64,000 nucleotides of DNA from assembly GCA_031291325.1 (NCBI GenBank), contig JARLJG010000053.1, forward strand, positions 40,445 through 104,444. Reading direction: 5' to 3'. Shown piece by piece: positions 29,053-39,581 of the stretch. The notes beneath the pieces are model-generated. The model was not told the origin of the DNA, searched no databases, and was given only the letters and a program-made list of their open reading frames with translations. Source of the DNA: Burkholderiaceae bacterium (GTDB lineage Bacteria; Pseudomonadota; Gammaproteobacteria; Burkholderiales; Burkholderiaceae_D). Within the stretch, counting starts at the first letter, position 1, and each line of letters opens with the position of its first letter. The translations under genes were made by a program, and so were the position numbers.

Positions 29053-30684
29053 ATGAATTCCAGCGCCACCACCGTCGCTGCAGCTGGCCCGGCTATCCCG
29101 ACCGCGCCGGCGACGCCGCATATCGACCAAAAGAACGGCCCGGTCACAGTCCTTATTTTCATCGGCCTGTTGCTGCTGGGCGTATTATTTACTGCCTATA
29201 GCCTGCGCTCCGACGTCACCAGCGCCGGCCCGGTTTCGGCCAATTGGCTGCCTTACCTGTTGCTTGGCTTGGCGCTGTTGATCGCGCTCGGATTTGAATT
29301 CGTCAACGGTTTCCACGATACTGCCAACGCGGTCGCCACCGTCATCTATACGCACTCGCTGCCGCCGCACTTCGCAGTGCTGTGGTCCGGCTGCTTCAAC
29401 TTCCTCGGCGTGCTGGTGTCAAGCGGCGCGGTGGCGTTCGGCATCATTTCGCTGTTGCCGGTCGAGTTGATCCTGCAAGTCGGTTCCGGCTCCGGCTTCG
29501 CGATGGTGTTCGCGCTGTTGATCGCCGCCATCATCTGGAATCTGGGCACTTGGTGGCTCGGTTTGCCGGCATCCTCGTCGCACACGATGATCGGCTCCAT
29601 CCTCGGCGTCGGCGTTGCCAATGCGTTGATGCATGGGCGCGACGGCACCAGCGGCGTCGACTGGGAGCAAGCGGCAAAGGTCGGCTATTCGCTGCTGCTG
29701 TCGCCGCTGGTCGGCTTTATCTGTGCCGCGCTGCTGTTGTTGACGCTGCGCGCATTGGTGAAAAACAAGGAATTGTACGAAGCGCCCAAAGGCCGGAAAG
29801 CACCGCCGTGGTGGATCCGCGGATTGCTGGTGCTGACCTGCACCGGCGTGTCGTTCGCGCATGGCTCCAACGATGGCCAAAAAGGCATGGGCTTGATTAT
29901 GCTGATCCTGGTCGGCACGGTGCCAATGGCGTATGCGTTGAATCGTGCAATGCCGGTCGGCCACGTCACGCAATTCGTCGCGGTCGCGCAAGTGACCGAG
30001 CAATCGCTGACCAAATTCGTCGGCCCGACCGCGTTGGCGCCAGCCGATCCGCGCAAGACCATGTCCGAATATGTGCGCACCAAGGAATTGACTCCCGCCG
30101 TGGTGCCGGCCTTGGCGGCTTTGACCGAGTCGATCGGGACCCAAGTCAAGTTGTACGGCACCCTGGATCGCGTGCCGGCCAACACCGCCAGCAATGTGCG
30201 TAACGACATGTACCTGGCGGCTGAAGGCATCCGTTTCCTCGAGAAGAATCCGACGCTCAAATTCGATGCCGACACCAAGGCCAATCTGACCGCATTCAAG
30301 AAGCAGATCGACGATGCGACCAAGTTCATTCCATTGTGGGTCAAGATCGCGGTCGCCATCGCGCTCGGCCTGGGCACCATGGTCGGCTGGAAGCGCATCG
30401 TCGTGACCGTCGGCGAAAAGATCGGCAAAACCCACCTGACCTATGCGCAGGGCGCGTCGGCGGAATTGGTGGCGATGCTGACCATCGGCGCTGCCGACAT
30501 GTTCGGTTTACCGGTTTCGACCACTCATGTATTATCTTCCGGTGTGGCGGGCACCATGGCCGCCAATAAGTCCGGCCTGCAAGTGTCGACGATTCGCAAC
30601 CTGGTCATGGCCTGGGTTCTGACCCTGCCGGTGGCAATCTTGCTCTCCGGGTCCCTGTATTGGGTGTTTTCGCACGTGTTTTAA
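29053..30684 (+). CDS. pit: Inorganic phosphate transporter, PiT family
   Basis: 543 aa; GFEFVNGFHDTANAVATVIYT and FAHGSNDGQKGMG signature repeats. Confidence 0.93.
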   Translation: MNSSATTVAAAGPAIPTAPATPHIDQKNGPVTVLIFIGLLLLGVLFTAYSLRSDVTSAGPVSANWLPYLLLGLALLIALGFEFVNGFHDTANAVATVIYTHSLPPHFAVLWSGCFNFLGVLVSSGAVAFGIISLLPVELILQVGSGSGFAMVFALLIAAIIWNLGTWWLGLPASSSHTMIGSILGVGVANALMHGRDGTSGVDWEQAAKVGYSLLLSPLVGFICAALLLLTLRALVKNKELYEAPKGRKAPPWWIRGLLVLTCTGVSFAHGSNDGQKGMGLIMLILVGTVPMAYALNRAMPVGHVTQFVAVAQVTEQSLTKFVGPTALAPADPRKTMSEYVRTKELTPAVVPALAALTESIGTQVKLYGTLDRVPANTASNVRNDMYLAAEGIRFLEKNPTLKFDADTKANLTAFKKQIDDATKFIPLWVKIAVAIALGLGTMVGWKRIVVTVGEKIGKTHLTYAQGASAELVAMLTIGAADMFGLPVSTTHVLSSGVAGTMAANKSGLQVSTIRNLVMAWVLTLPVAILLSGSLYWVFSHVF

Positions 30685-30692
30685 AGGTGAAC

Positions 30693-31601
30693 ATGAACGA
30701 CCCGGAACTGCTTAAACGCATCAATCTCGATCTGGCCGATGGCTACGACGAGGAATTGGAACTGGAGTTGGAGGACCGCCCGGTCGATCCGCTGACCGGC
30801 GAATCGGTGGCCCGCACCGACGAGGAAAAGGAATACCGGCGGCGCTATTTCCGCGAATTGTTCCGCCTGCAAGGCGAGTTGGTCAAGCTGCAAGACTGGG
30901 TGGTTCACACCGGCCACAAGGTCGTGATCCTGTTCGAGGGCCGCGACGCCGCCGGCAAGGGCGGCGTCATCAAGCGCATCACGCAACGCTTGAATCCAAG
31001 GGTGTGCCGCGTGGCAGCCTTGCCGGCGCCGAACGACCGCGAACGCACGCAATGGTATTTCCAGCGCTATGCGTCGCACCTGCCGGCGGCCGGCGAAATC
31101 GTGCTGTTCGACCGCAGTTGGTACAACCGCGCGGGCGTCGAACGGGTGATGAATTTTTGCACCGACGATCAATACGAGGAGTTTTTCCGCTCCGCGCCGG
31201 AATTCGAGAGAATGCTGGTGCGTTCCGGCATCCAGTTGATCAAATACTGGTTTTCGATTTCCGACGAGGAACAGAATGTGCGCTTCCTGGGCCGCATCTA
31301 CGACCCGTTGAAGCAGTGGAAGCTAAGCCCGATGGACCTGGAATCGCGCCGCCGCTGGGAAGAATATACGAAGGCCAAGGAAATCATGCTGGAACGTACC
31401 CATATTCCAGAAGCGCCTTGGTGGGTGGTGCAAGCGGTCGACAAGAAGAAAGCCCGCTTGAATTGCATCCATCATTTGCTCAGCCTGATGCCGTACAAGG
31501 AAATCGAGCACACACCCATTGAGCTGCCGCCACGCGAGCATCACGAGGATTACGCGCGCCGCCCGGTGCCGCCGGAAATCATCGTGCCGGAGATCTATTA
31601 G
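30693..31601 (+). CDS. ppk2: Polyphosphate kinase 2 family protein
   Basis: VILFEGRDAAGKGGVIKRI, FDRSWYNRAGVERVMNFC, PPK2 motifs. Confidence 0.93.
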   Translation: MNDPELLKRINLDLADGYDEELELELEDRPVDPLTGESVARTDEEKEYRRRYFRELFRLQGELVKLQDWVVHTGHKVVILFEGRDAAGKGGVIKRITQRLNPRVCRVAALPAPNDRERTQWYFQRYASHLPAAGEIVLFDRSWYNRAGVERVMNFCTDDQYEEFFRSAPEFERMLVRSGIQLIKYWFSISDEEQNVRFLGRIYDPLKQWKLSPMDLESRRRWEEYTKAKEIMLERTHIPEAPWWVVQAVDKKKARLNCIHHLLSLMPYKEIEHTPIELPPREHHEDYARRPVPPEIIVPEIY

Positions 31602-31627
31602 GGCTGATCCGTACGCAACCCCGACCG

Positions 31628-31657
31628 CCGATCCCGTTATTCAGGGATCGGTTTTTT
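31628..31657 (+). terminator. Rho-independent terminator downstream of ppk2
   Basis: CCGATCCC-GTTATTCA-GGGATCGG followed by TTTTTT. Confidence 0.85.
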
Positions 31658-31795
31658 ATCGTCGGCCACCGTATCCGGTGCGGGGTCTGGCCGGTCAGTG
31701 TGTTGAGCGGTTTTTTGCGCCAGCTTTTCCTGTTTCTTTTGCTTTTTGGCAATTTCTTTTTGGCGCTTCTCGAATGCGTAGTTTTGTTTAATCAT
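31637..31795 (-). CDS. Small highly charged protein, 52 aa (absent from ORF track)
   Basis: Reverse-strand ATG at 31795: MIKQNYAFEKRQKEIAKKQKKQEKLAQKTAQHTDRPDPAPDTVADDKKPIPE*, ending inside the terminator loop. Confidence 0.65.
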   Translation of the reverse strand: MIKQNYAFEKRQKEIAKKQKKQEKLAQKTAQHTDRPDPAPDTVADDKKPIPE

Positions 31796-31971
31796 CTGCG
31801 GTCCAATTCAATCGGTGGGAAGCGATAGGTGCTGTAGCGCCATTATCCTGTAAAAGGATGGATGGAAACGGGCTATCTGCAAATCTTTCCGCAATTGTTA
31901 TTCAGCAACAAAACGCGATATTAGCGACAAAATTATTGTTTTAACATCATCCATGCTGGTCAAGCCCGGCG

Positions 31972-34074
31972 TCAAGCGATTATCCGCTGCAAGCCAAGCA
32001 CGAAAGAAACGCCGTCGCCGACATTCTGGACGGTGATGGTGCCGCCCATTTTCGCCATATACGTCTTGGCGACAAACAAGCCCTGGCCCCGATTGCCGTT
32101 GGCGGCGGCCTCGTGCTGGTCGGAAACGCCGTACTCGAATATCTTGTCGATCAAGTCGCCCGCGATGTTCGGGCCGCTGTTATGGATCGTGATGGTGGCG
32201 GCGGTTTCCGTGGTTTTCAGGTCGATCGCGATGACCGAACCCGGCGTGCGATAACGATCGGCATTGCGCAACACATGCGTGACCACGTCTTCCAGCGAAT
32301 AGTCGTCGGCGCGCACCATTACCGCCGCCACGTTTGCATTGTAGGCGACCCGGTCGATGCCGACCAGCGGCGCGTTGCCGGCGACGTTTCTCAAGAAGGC
32401 GTCGATGTCGATGGCGGTGACTTGCAACACCGTTGACTGAAACGCTTCGGAGGGCGAGGCGTTTCCATACAACACCTTGATCGCCTGCTGCATGCGGTTG
32501 ATGTAGCGGTTGCTCGGACTTTCGGCGGAGCCATGCAAGGCCATCAGCGATTGCAGCGGCGACATGATTTCGTGGCCGACTGCGTGCCACATCTCTTTCT
32601 CTTGCTCGGCGCGGATTTCCTCGCGCTCCACGTCTTCCTTCACGCGCCGCAGCAAATCCTGCAGGCAACTCGCCAAGACGCCCAACTCGTCGACGCCGCG
32701 CAAATCGGACAAATCGAATTGAGCGAGTCCGCCCGAACCCTTGACGATCTTCGACAGCGACGCCGCGCGCTTGGTCAGCAAGGTGATACGGCGGATGATG
32801 CCGACTTCGATCACCAGCCACGCCAGGAACAGCGCCAGCAGCATCGCACCGACAAACCAGGAAACCCGCGCCGCCACCACGCCCAGGCTTTGATTGACGC
32901 TGCGCACATCGCCGGTCAGCGTGACGTCGTAAATGCCGCTGGACGTGACGATGGGCAGTTTGATTTCATTGGGCGCAGCCGATTCGTCGACCGGCAGGCG
33001 GCGCACCAGCCGGCTCAGCCAGCGCGACGAATCGTCGGGGCGGTCTTCGGCCCCGATCAGGCTGACGATATCCGTATTGCCCGCCGAATTTGCAGCCGGA
33101 TTACGCTTGCGGATGCGCAGCGTCTCGCCCGGCAACAGCAGCGAAGCCAAGTCGCCGATGGCGAAGTTGCGCGCCGCGTTGGCGCTCTTGCTGTCGAAGA
33201 GCACGGGGCCGTCGCCGGGTGGCAGGACTTCGATATGCACCTGAATCTTGTCCAGATCGGCGGGCGGCCAGACCGGGCGCTTTTGCTGGAACAATTCGTC
33301 TTGCAAGACGCCGACCGGCAAGCGCAGCGAGAAAAAGGAACTGCGCAGGCAGCCGGGATTGCCATCGTCTTCTTCGGCCTTGCTGCAACGCGTGCTTTGC
33401 CAGATCCAGCCGCGAAAATCCTTGACCGGCCTTGTGTCGACCTGTTCGCCGTCGTCGCTGGCAAAACCGGTCAGGCGGCCATGCGCGCCGTGGATTTGCA
33501 CGGCGGTGAAGTCGCCCGATTTCTCGAACGGCGCGATCCAGCGGTAAGTCTGCCCGCGCAGCGCTACCGTGACCAAAACCCGGTGCGCGGTCGTCAAATC
33601 CTGCTCGCCGTGCTGGTGCGCAACCAGCTCGCCGCTGACGAAGCTGCCGGCGGCATAGATGAAGCCGCCGGCCCATGGGTTGTTGCCGACGGCCACGCAC
33701 AGCGACCCGCTGTCGCCATATTGCACCAGGCAGCCGGACATCGTGATCGCCTGCTGCACCTTGGTCTGGTCGTCGAAATCGAGCGACGGAAACGGCAGCA
33801 ATACCGGATGCAAGGAAGCCGGCCCGCCATTGTCGGTGCGCGGATTAAGCAGCGCCAATTGCCCGGACGGATGGCGCAGCGTCGCCGAAATCTGTTCGCC
33901 GGTCTTGTGGAAGCTGTAGCGGTAATTGTTGTAGCTGAGCTGCTTTTCCTGTTGCAGCACATATAGCGCCAGCGCGACCGCAGCCACCGCCAGCAGCAGG
34001 AAAGCGCCGCGAAACAGGATGCGCAGCCGGTATTGACCGATGTTGGGCAAGCGTATTTTCATCGCAAAATTCAC
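31972..34074 (-). CDS. Sensor histidine kinase
   Basis: 700 aa; N-terminal TM, large periplasmic region, second TM, H-box WHAVGHEIMSPLQSLMALHG, C-terminal HATPase region (HNSGPNIAGDLIDKIFEYGVS, GQGLFVAKTYMAKMGG). Confidence 0.88.
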   Translation of the reverse strand: MNFAMKIRLPNIGQYRLRILFRGAFLLLAVAAVALALYVLQQEKQLSYNNYRYSFHKTGEQISATLRHPSGQLALLNPRTDNGGPASLHPVLLPFPSLDFDDQTKVQQAITMSGCLVQYGDSGSLCVAVGNNPWAGGFIYAAGSFVSGELVAHQHGEQDLTTAHRVLVTVALRGQTYRWIAPFEKSGDFTAVQIHGAHGRLTGFASDDGEQVDTRPVKDFRGWIWQSTRCSKAEEDDGNPGCLRSSFFSLRLPVGVLQDELFQQKRPVWPPADLDKIQVHIEVLPPGDGPVLFDSKSANAARNFAIGDLASLLLPGETLRIRKRNPAANSAGNTDIVSLIGAEDRPDDSSRWLSRLVRRLPVDESAAPNEIKLPIVTSSGIYDVTLTGDVRSVNQSLGVVAARVSWFVGAMLLALFLAWLVIEVGIIRRITLLTKRAASLSKIVKGSGGLAQFDLSDLRGVDELGVLASCLQDLLRRVKEDVEREEIRAEQEKEMWHAVGHEIMSPLQSLMALHGSAESPSNRYINRMQQAIKVLYGNASPSEAFQSTVLQVTAIDIDAFLRNVAGNAPLVGIDRVAYNANVAAVMVRADDYSLEDVVTHVLRNADRYRTPGSVIAIDLKTTETAATITIHNSGPNIAGDLIDKIFEYGVSDQHEAAANGNRGQGLFVAKTYMAKMGGTITVQNVGDGVSFVLGLQRIIA

Positions 34075-34787
34075 ACGCCCTGGTCGGCCCAGCGGAAGCC
34101 GCGCATCGGAATGTTTTCGATGCAGGCAAAATCGGGGTCGACTTCGCGGAACGCATCGCGGATGGTGCTGACGTGCTTGCGGATATTGTCGCGGTTGCGC
34201 CCGCTCTTGACGACTTGGAACAACTGCTCGTAAGTGACCACCTGACCCCGGTGCTCGTACAAGGCGGACAGGATGCGTTGCGCGGTCAGCGGCAGATTGA
34301 TGCGCTCGCCGCGCCAGATGGGATTGCGCTGGCGCAGCGGATCGACCGACAATTCGTTGTCGGCGGCAACCGGCGCGCTCTCCTTGCCCGCGCTCCTATC
34401 CTTGGCCGCGCGCAGGATTTCCAGGAAGGTCTCGATGAAGTCGGCTTCCTCGAAGGTGGCTTTTTGCAGGTAATCCCAGGCGTCCAGCGCCTTCATGATG
34501 CTGCGGTAGATGGTGGCCGGCATCGCCGACACCACCAGCACCGGCGTCGCCTGGCTCTTGTTGATCGCATTGATGATGGCCACGCCGGCATGCCGTTCGC
34601 GCCCCAGTTCGATATCCAGCACCACCAGGTCGTAGGTTTCGCGCGCGATGGCGGCCTCGGCATCGTCGCGGGTATGCCATTGGTCGACCCGGATGCCGGG
34701 TTTGGCCGATTCGATCCAGCCCTTCAACTGATTGCTGGTGGGAATATCGTCTTCGATTACCGCTACTTTCAACATTTCACTCTCCAT
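34071..34787 (-). CDS. Response regulator, REC + winged-helix DNA-binding
   Basis: VAVIEDDIPTSNQLKGW, YDLVVLDIELG, C-terminal wHTH; overlaps the kinase gene. Start may be 34775. Confidence 0.88.
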   Translation of the reverse strand: MESEMLKVAVIEDDIPTSNQLKGWIESAKPGIRVDQWHTRDDAEAAIARETYDLVVLDIELGRERHAGVAIINAINKSQATPVLVVSAMPATIYRSIMKALDAWDYLQKATFEEADFIETFLEILRAAKDRSAGKESAPVAADNELSVDPLRQRNPIWRGERINLPLTAQRILSALYEHRGQVVTYEQLFQVVKSGRNRDNIRKHVSTIRDAFREVDPDFACIENIPMRGFRWADQGV

Positions 34788-35059
34788 ACCTGGTTCGACA
34801 AGTCGAACCGATAAGCGAAAGTATCCACGCTTTCCAGTGAAATGTCTGCGCCGGGCTGTGAGTTTTTCTTCACACGGCTTACCGAACGGCGACGGCTAGG
34901 AATAACCGCTGCCGGCGAGTGACGTTTCTGCCCCTGCCTCTGCATTGATACTTCCGCGCACTGCGGCGCAAGATTCATCTTACGGCAACGCGCTGCAACC
35001 CGGACACCAACAGCGCGCCAACCGCCAACTTGAACGAAGTGCCAACCCAGGGAGCTATC

Positions 35060-36361
35060 ATGACTGAGAAACTTGAAATACTGGCGCAAGGCTTGCTTGC
35101 GCTGTTGACCAAAACCGTGGCTGCCGTCGGCAGCCTGATCGGCGGCGCTGCCGCTATCGTGCGCCGCGCCTGGATGTTGATCCTGGCGCTGGGCGTGGCC
35201 GCCGCCGCCGGCTACGGCTTGTACACGCATCCGCCGTTCAAAACGCTGGAACGCGGCGAAGTCGGCATCCGCACCAATAAATTGACTGGCGACACGACCG
35301 AAGTGCGCGACGGCTTGGCCGTGGTCATCCCCGGCCTGCACGAATTGCGCCGCTACTCGCTGCTCGACCAAGTCTATCGCCCCACCCGTAGCGCCAAGGC
35401 CGACGGCGAAGCGCCGTTCCAGTCGATCGAAGGCTTGTCGCTGGGAGTCGACCTGACCATCCGCTACGCACTCGACCCCAGCAAACTGGGCACGATGGCG
35501 AAAAAGCTGCCGACCGATATCAATGGCGAAATCGTCGAGCCGGCAGTGCAGGGCGTGATCTACAAAGCCTTTACCCGTTACTCGGTGCGCGATATTTTCT
35601 CGGCCAAGCGCGGCGACATCCAAAAGGAGATTGAAGATGAGTTAAAACCGAAACTGGCCAGCGACGGCATCTTGTTGCGCGGCGTGCTGATGGGCCAGGT
35701 CGATTTGCCGCACGAGTACCGGCAAGGCATGGAAAAACTGCTGGCCGAGGAATTGGAAACCGAAAAGATGAAATACACGCTGGACTTGAAGAGCAAGCAA
35801 GTGCAGCAAACCGAACTGGAAGCGCAAGCCGACAAGGTCAAGCGCGAAACCGCCGCCGAAGCCGCCGGCAACGAGCAGGTGATCGCCGCCAAGGCGCAGG
35901 AAGAAGCGATGAAGCATGTGCTGCCGTTCAAGCAAAAACAAATCGAACAACGCCAATATGAAGCCGAGGCAGAAAAAGTATCGCGTGTCAAAACCGCAGA
36001 AGGAACTGCCGAGGCACGCCGCATCGAAGCCTCCGGCGAAGCCGATTCGCGCCGCAAACTGGCCGATGTCGAAGCGTATCGGCTGGAAACGATAGGCAAA
36101 GTCGCCAGCGCCCAGTTGGAACGCGACGGCGCATTGATTACCAAGAATCCCTTGCTGATCCAAAAGACGATGGCCGACAAATTGTCCGACAAGATTTCGG
36201 TGATTATCGCCCCGCCCCCGGCTGCCGGCGGCTTCATCGGTTCCGCATTGTTGGGCGCAAATCAGCAAAACACCAGCCGCAAAGCTGCGCAACCGTCGGA
36301 GCAGGACGAGCAACCGGCTGACGGTCAAAATGAACAACCAGCATCTGTGGGGATCAACTAA
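35060..36361 (+). CDS. SPFH/Band 7 (prohibitin-like) protein
   Basis: N-terminal TM, FKTLERGEVGIRTNKLTGDTTEVRDGLAVVIPGLHELRRY, coiled-coil C-terminus. Confidence 0.8.
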   Translation: MTEKLEILAQGLLALLTKTVAAVGSLIGGAAAIVRRAWMLILALGVAAAAGYGLYTHPPFKTLERGEVGIRTNKLTGDTTEVRDGLAVVIPGLHELRRYSLLDQVYRPTRSAKADGEAPFQSIEGLSLGVDLTIRYALDPSKLGTMAKKLPTDINGEIVEPAVQGVIYKAFTRYSVRDIFSAKRGDIQKEIEDELKPKLASDGILLRGVLMGQVDLPHEYRQGMEKLLAEELETEKMKYTLDLKSKQVQQTELEAQADKVKRETAAEAAGNEQVIAAKAQEEAMKHVLPFKQKQIEQRQYEAEAEKVSRVKTAEGTAEARRIEASGEADSRRKLADVEAYRLETIGKVASAQLERDGALITKNPLLIQKTMADKLSDKISVIIAPPPAAGGFIGSALLGANQQNTSRKAAQPSEQDEQPADGQNEQPASVGIN

Positions 36362-36363
36362 TC

Positions 36364-37776
36364 ATGCTCGCCGCTCTCGCCGCCGCCGCTTTCACCGCCA
36401 TCGTCACCCAGGACAGCGCCGCCTTGCGCGCCGCGCCGCGCGACTCGGCGTCGCAACAAGCCGTGCTGTTTCAAGGCGACAGCCTTGAAATACGCGGCCA
36501 ACGGATGGATTACCTGCAAGTGTACGACCACCGTCGCGAGCGCGGCGGCTATATCCGCGCATCGCAGGTGCGCACCCAATCGCTGGAAGCCAAGGACGCG
36601 CCGGACTTGCTGGCGGTGGTGCGCTTCCTGCGCGACACGCCGGGCGCCGAGGCGTTAGGCATCAGCTACGCGGCGGCCTACCTGAAGGCCGCGCCCGCCG
36701 AAGCGATCGGCCCGGAACCGTTCGATGCGATCGGCACGATGGCCGAGCGGCTGGCGCGGCGCGCTTCCGGCAAGCAGGGCAAGACAGACGACACGGTCGT
36801 CGCCGCGCACCTGGAAGTGGCGGCCAGCTACGGCGTCGCCATGCAAGGCTTCGAGCGCGACGGGCGCATCCAGCTCTGCTACAACGGCGAAGCGTTCCGC
36901 CGCGTGTTGGCGATGAATTCCAGCGACGAGCAACGCGCGCGCGCCGCGCTGGCGCTGACCAAGCCGGAATGCGTGGACCCGAACCTGACGCCGACCGAGC
37001 GCGCCGCCCTGGACACGTGGCGCGCCGATGTCCTCGAGCGCGTCAAGCTGACCGATCTGCCCGAATACGAAAAGAACCGCCTGCACATGCGCCGCGCCGG
37101 CGTCTGGGCCAGCATCGCCTTCGAGCGCACGCGCCAGCACCAGCCGGCGCAGGAAGCGGCCAGCCGCGCGGTGCAAGAGCTGGCGGCAGTCAACAAGACC
37201 GAAATCGCCGAGCCGGATACCAGCAGCTACACCGACGCCGCAGTGCGCGTAGCGGCATCGCGCTGGGCCGCCGAACCGGAACCGGCAACCGGCAACGGCC
37301 TGGCGGTCGTGACGACGCCCGGAGGACCGGGCGAAACCTGCGTATCGCTGGTCGACGCCAAACACGACCAGAAAGCGCCGCTTGCCAAGCGCTGCACCTA
37401 TGGCCTGGTATGGAAAGCCTCGGTCAGCGTCAATGCGCAAAAGACGGCGCTGACGCTGGCGGTGCAACCGCTCGATTCGTGGCGCGAACTATGGGTATTC
37501 CGCCAGGCAGCCAATGGCTGGAGCATCGATATCCTGCCTCCCGCCGCCGACGCGCCGGACCTCGGCTACCTGGAATTCGCCGGTTGGGTTCCTGGCACGG
37601 CCAAGATGCTGGCGGTGCGCGAAGCGCGCATCGATGGCCGCTTCAAACGCAGCTTCGAGGTGATTAACATGGTATCGATGGAGGTGGAAAAGCAGGCCGA
37701 CAATCCGCACTCGTTGAGCTTGTTTTATCGCTGGCAAGATGCGGGGTGGAAGAGCGGGACTTTGAGTTTGCGATAG
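36364..37776 (+). CDS. Hypothetical protein with N-terminal SH3-like region
   Basis: 470 aa; TQDSAALRAAPRDSASQQAVLFQGDSLEIRGQRMDYLQVYDHRRERGGYIRASQV resembles bacterial SH3; starts 2 nt after the SPFH stop. Confidence 0.65.
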   Translation: MLAALAAAAFTAIVTQDSAALRAAPRDSASQQAVLFQGDSLEIRGQRMDYLQVYDHRRERGGYIRASQVRTQSLEAKDAPDLLAVVRFLRDTPGAEALGISYAAAYLKAAPAEAIGPEPFDAIGTMAERLARRASGKQGKTDDTVVAAHLEVAASYGVAMQGFERDGRIQLCYNGEAFRRVLAMNSSDEQRARAALALTKPECVDPNLTPTERAALDTWRADVLERVKLTDLPEYEKNRLHMRRAGVWASIAFERTRQHQPAQEAASRAVQELAAVNKTEIAEPDTSSYTDAAVRVAASRWAAEPEPATGNGLAVVTTPGGPGETCVSLVDAKHDQKAPLAKRCTYGLVWKASVSVNAQKTALTLAVQPLDSWRELWVFRQAANGWSIDILPPAADAPDLGYLEFAGWVPGTAKMLAVREARIDGRFKRSFEVINMVSMEVEKQADNPHSLSLFYRWQDAGWKSGTLSLR

Positions 37777-37808
37777 AGGGCGTCGCTAATTCATAACTGA
37801 TGACGCGC

Positions 37809-37845
37809 TTTGCTCCCCTCGCCCGCAGGCGGGAGAGGGGAGCAA
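37809..37845. repeat. REP-like palindrome between convergent genes
   Basis: TTTGCTCCCCTCGCCCGCAGGCGGGAGAGGGGAGCAAAA. Confidence 0.75.
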
Positions 37846-37861
37846 AACGCGCAACATCGGT

Positions 37862-39403
37862 TCACAAATAGCGCTCAATCACATCAGCCAATATATCGAA
37901 AGCCGGCTTGATGCGCGCATCTTCGACGCCGCCATAGCCCAGCACAAGACCTTTCAAAGACCGGTCGTGGTCGTGGTAATAGCGCGACAGCGGGCGCACC
38001 GCAATGCCGGCTTGTTCGGCGGCGTTGGCGATGGCGGCATCGTCGCAATGAGCGGGCAATTGCAAGACCACGTGCAAGCCGGCGTCGCTGCCGGTGGTGG
38101 TGACCAGTTCGGGCGGAAAGCGGCTGGCGACGGCTTGCTGCAACAGCGACAAGCGGGTTGCGTACACCGCGCGCATGCGGCGGATGTGCGCGGTGAAAAA
38201 TCCCTGTTCCATGAACGCCGCCAAAGTCGCCTGCACCAGCAGGTTGCCGCCGCGATGCAGTTCTTCCATGCCGACGATAAACGGTTTCACCAGCGCCAAC
38301 GGCAACACCAGGTAGCCGAGCCGCAAGCCGGGAAACAGCGTCTTGCTGAAGGTTCCCATGTACAGCACCCGATCGGAAGTGTCCAACCCTTGCAGCGACG
38401 CGATGGTGCGGCCCGAATAGCGGAATTCGCTGTCGTAGTCGTCTTCGACGATCCAGCACTGATGATGCTTCGCATATTCCAGCAACAGGCGGCGGCGCGC
38501 CAGGCTCATCACCATGCCCAGCGGATATTGGTGCGAAGGCGACAGGAAAATGAAGCGCGGCACCGCCTTGAAATCCTCGGCGTCCGGGCACAGGCCTTCG
38601 GCATCGACCGGGACTGCGCGAAAATTCAAGCCGGACGCGCGCAACAGGTTGCGCGTGCCCCAGTAACAGGGGTCTTCCAGCCACGCCAGGTCGCCGGGGT
38701 CGCCCAAGAGCCGCATGCACAGGTCGATCGATTGATGGATGCCGGCGGTTATCACCACCTGTTCCGGCACGCAATCGACCGCGCGCGCCAATTTCAAATG
38801 ATCGGCCAGCGCTTCGCGCAGCGCCATGTGGCCGCCGCCTCGGGCATAAGTCAGCGCCGACGGCGCCGGATTTTTCCAGGCCTTGTTTTGCAGCCGGTTC
38901 CAGATGCGATACGGAAATTCGGTGACGTCGGGCACACCGGGCACGAACGCCCCCCACTGTTGCGGCGAAGCGCCCGCCGATTTCACCAATTGCTGGCCGC
39001 GCTGCGACAATATCGGCCCGCCCTGCTCGGCGGGCGTTGCATCCGACGCCTGCTTGCGCTCCAACTCGACCAGGTGCGGCGCGGTGTCGGTGACGAAGGT
39101 GCCGCTGCCGGAACGCCCTTCGACATAACCTTCGGCCAGCAATTGCTCGTACGCGTACAGCACCGTATTGCGCGAGATGCCCAATTCGGTCGCCAATTCG
39201 CGGCTGGACGGCAACTTGCCGTTGACCGGCAGCACATGTTCGAGGATGGCATTGCGCAACAACTGGTACACCTGGCGATTGTAGGGAATCTTCGATTCCT
39301 CATCCAGATGCTGGAGCAGATAGTCTGAAAGTATGAGCGTAAGCAAGAGGCACCCTATATAACTTGTGTTTACATTGTACTGCCAAGCGGCACCATCAAA
39401 CAA
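37862..39403 (-). CDS. MocR/GabR-type regulator (GntR wHTH + class I aminotransferase domain)
   Basis: GntR HTH (LPSSRELATELGISRNTVLYAYEQLLAEGYVEGRSGSGTFV) plus PLP fold (EDDYDSEFRY, MGTFSKTLFPGLRLGYLVLP). Confidence 0.92.
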   Translation of the reverse strand: MFDGAAWQYNVNTSYIGCLLLTLILSDYLLQHLDEESKIPYNRQVYQLLRNAILEHVLPVNGKLPSSRELATELGISRNTVLYAYEQLLAEGYVEGRSGSGTFVTDTAPHLVELERKQASDATPAEQGGPILSQRGQQLVKSAGASPQQWGAFVPGVPDVTEFPYRIWNRLQNKAWKNPAPSALTYARGGGHMALREALADHLKLARAVDCVPEQVVITAGIHQSIDLCMRLLGDPGDLAWLEDPCYWGTRNLLRASGLNFRAVPVDAEGLCPDAEDFKAVPRFIFLSPSHQYPLGMVMSLARRRLLLEYAKHHQCWIVEDDYDSEFRYSGRTIASLQGLDTSDRVLYMGTFSKTLFPGLRLGYLVLPLALVKPFIVGMEELHRGGNLLVQATLAAFMEQGFFTAHIRRMRAVYATRLSLLQQAVASRFPPELVTTTGSDAGLHVVLQLPAHCDDAAIANAAEQAGIAVRPLSRYYHDHDRSLKGLVLGYGGVEDARIKPAFDILADVIERYL

Positions 39404-39581
39404 AATGGAACGGACCTATGTCCGCGCACGAAAATAATTCATCATTACGCCATGCTCTGGTTCCAGCAAATTCATTGAAGGGGTTGGTCCGACTTTTTTG
39501 CGGGTAAGGAAACCACCCGCGCACGTCGGCAAGAACCCCGTCGTTCCCGCATAGGCGGCAGATTAATATTAAAGGAAGAAC

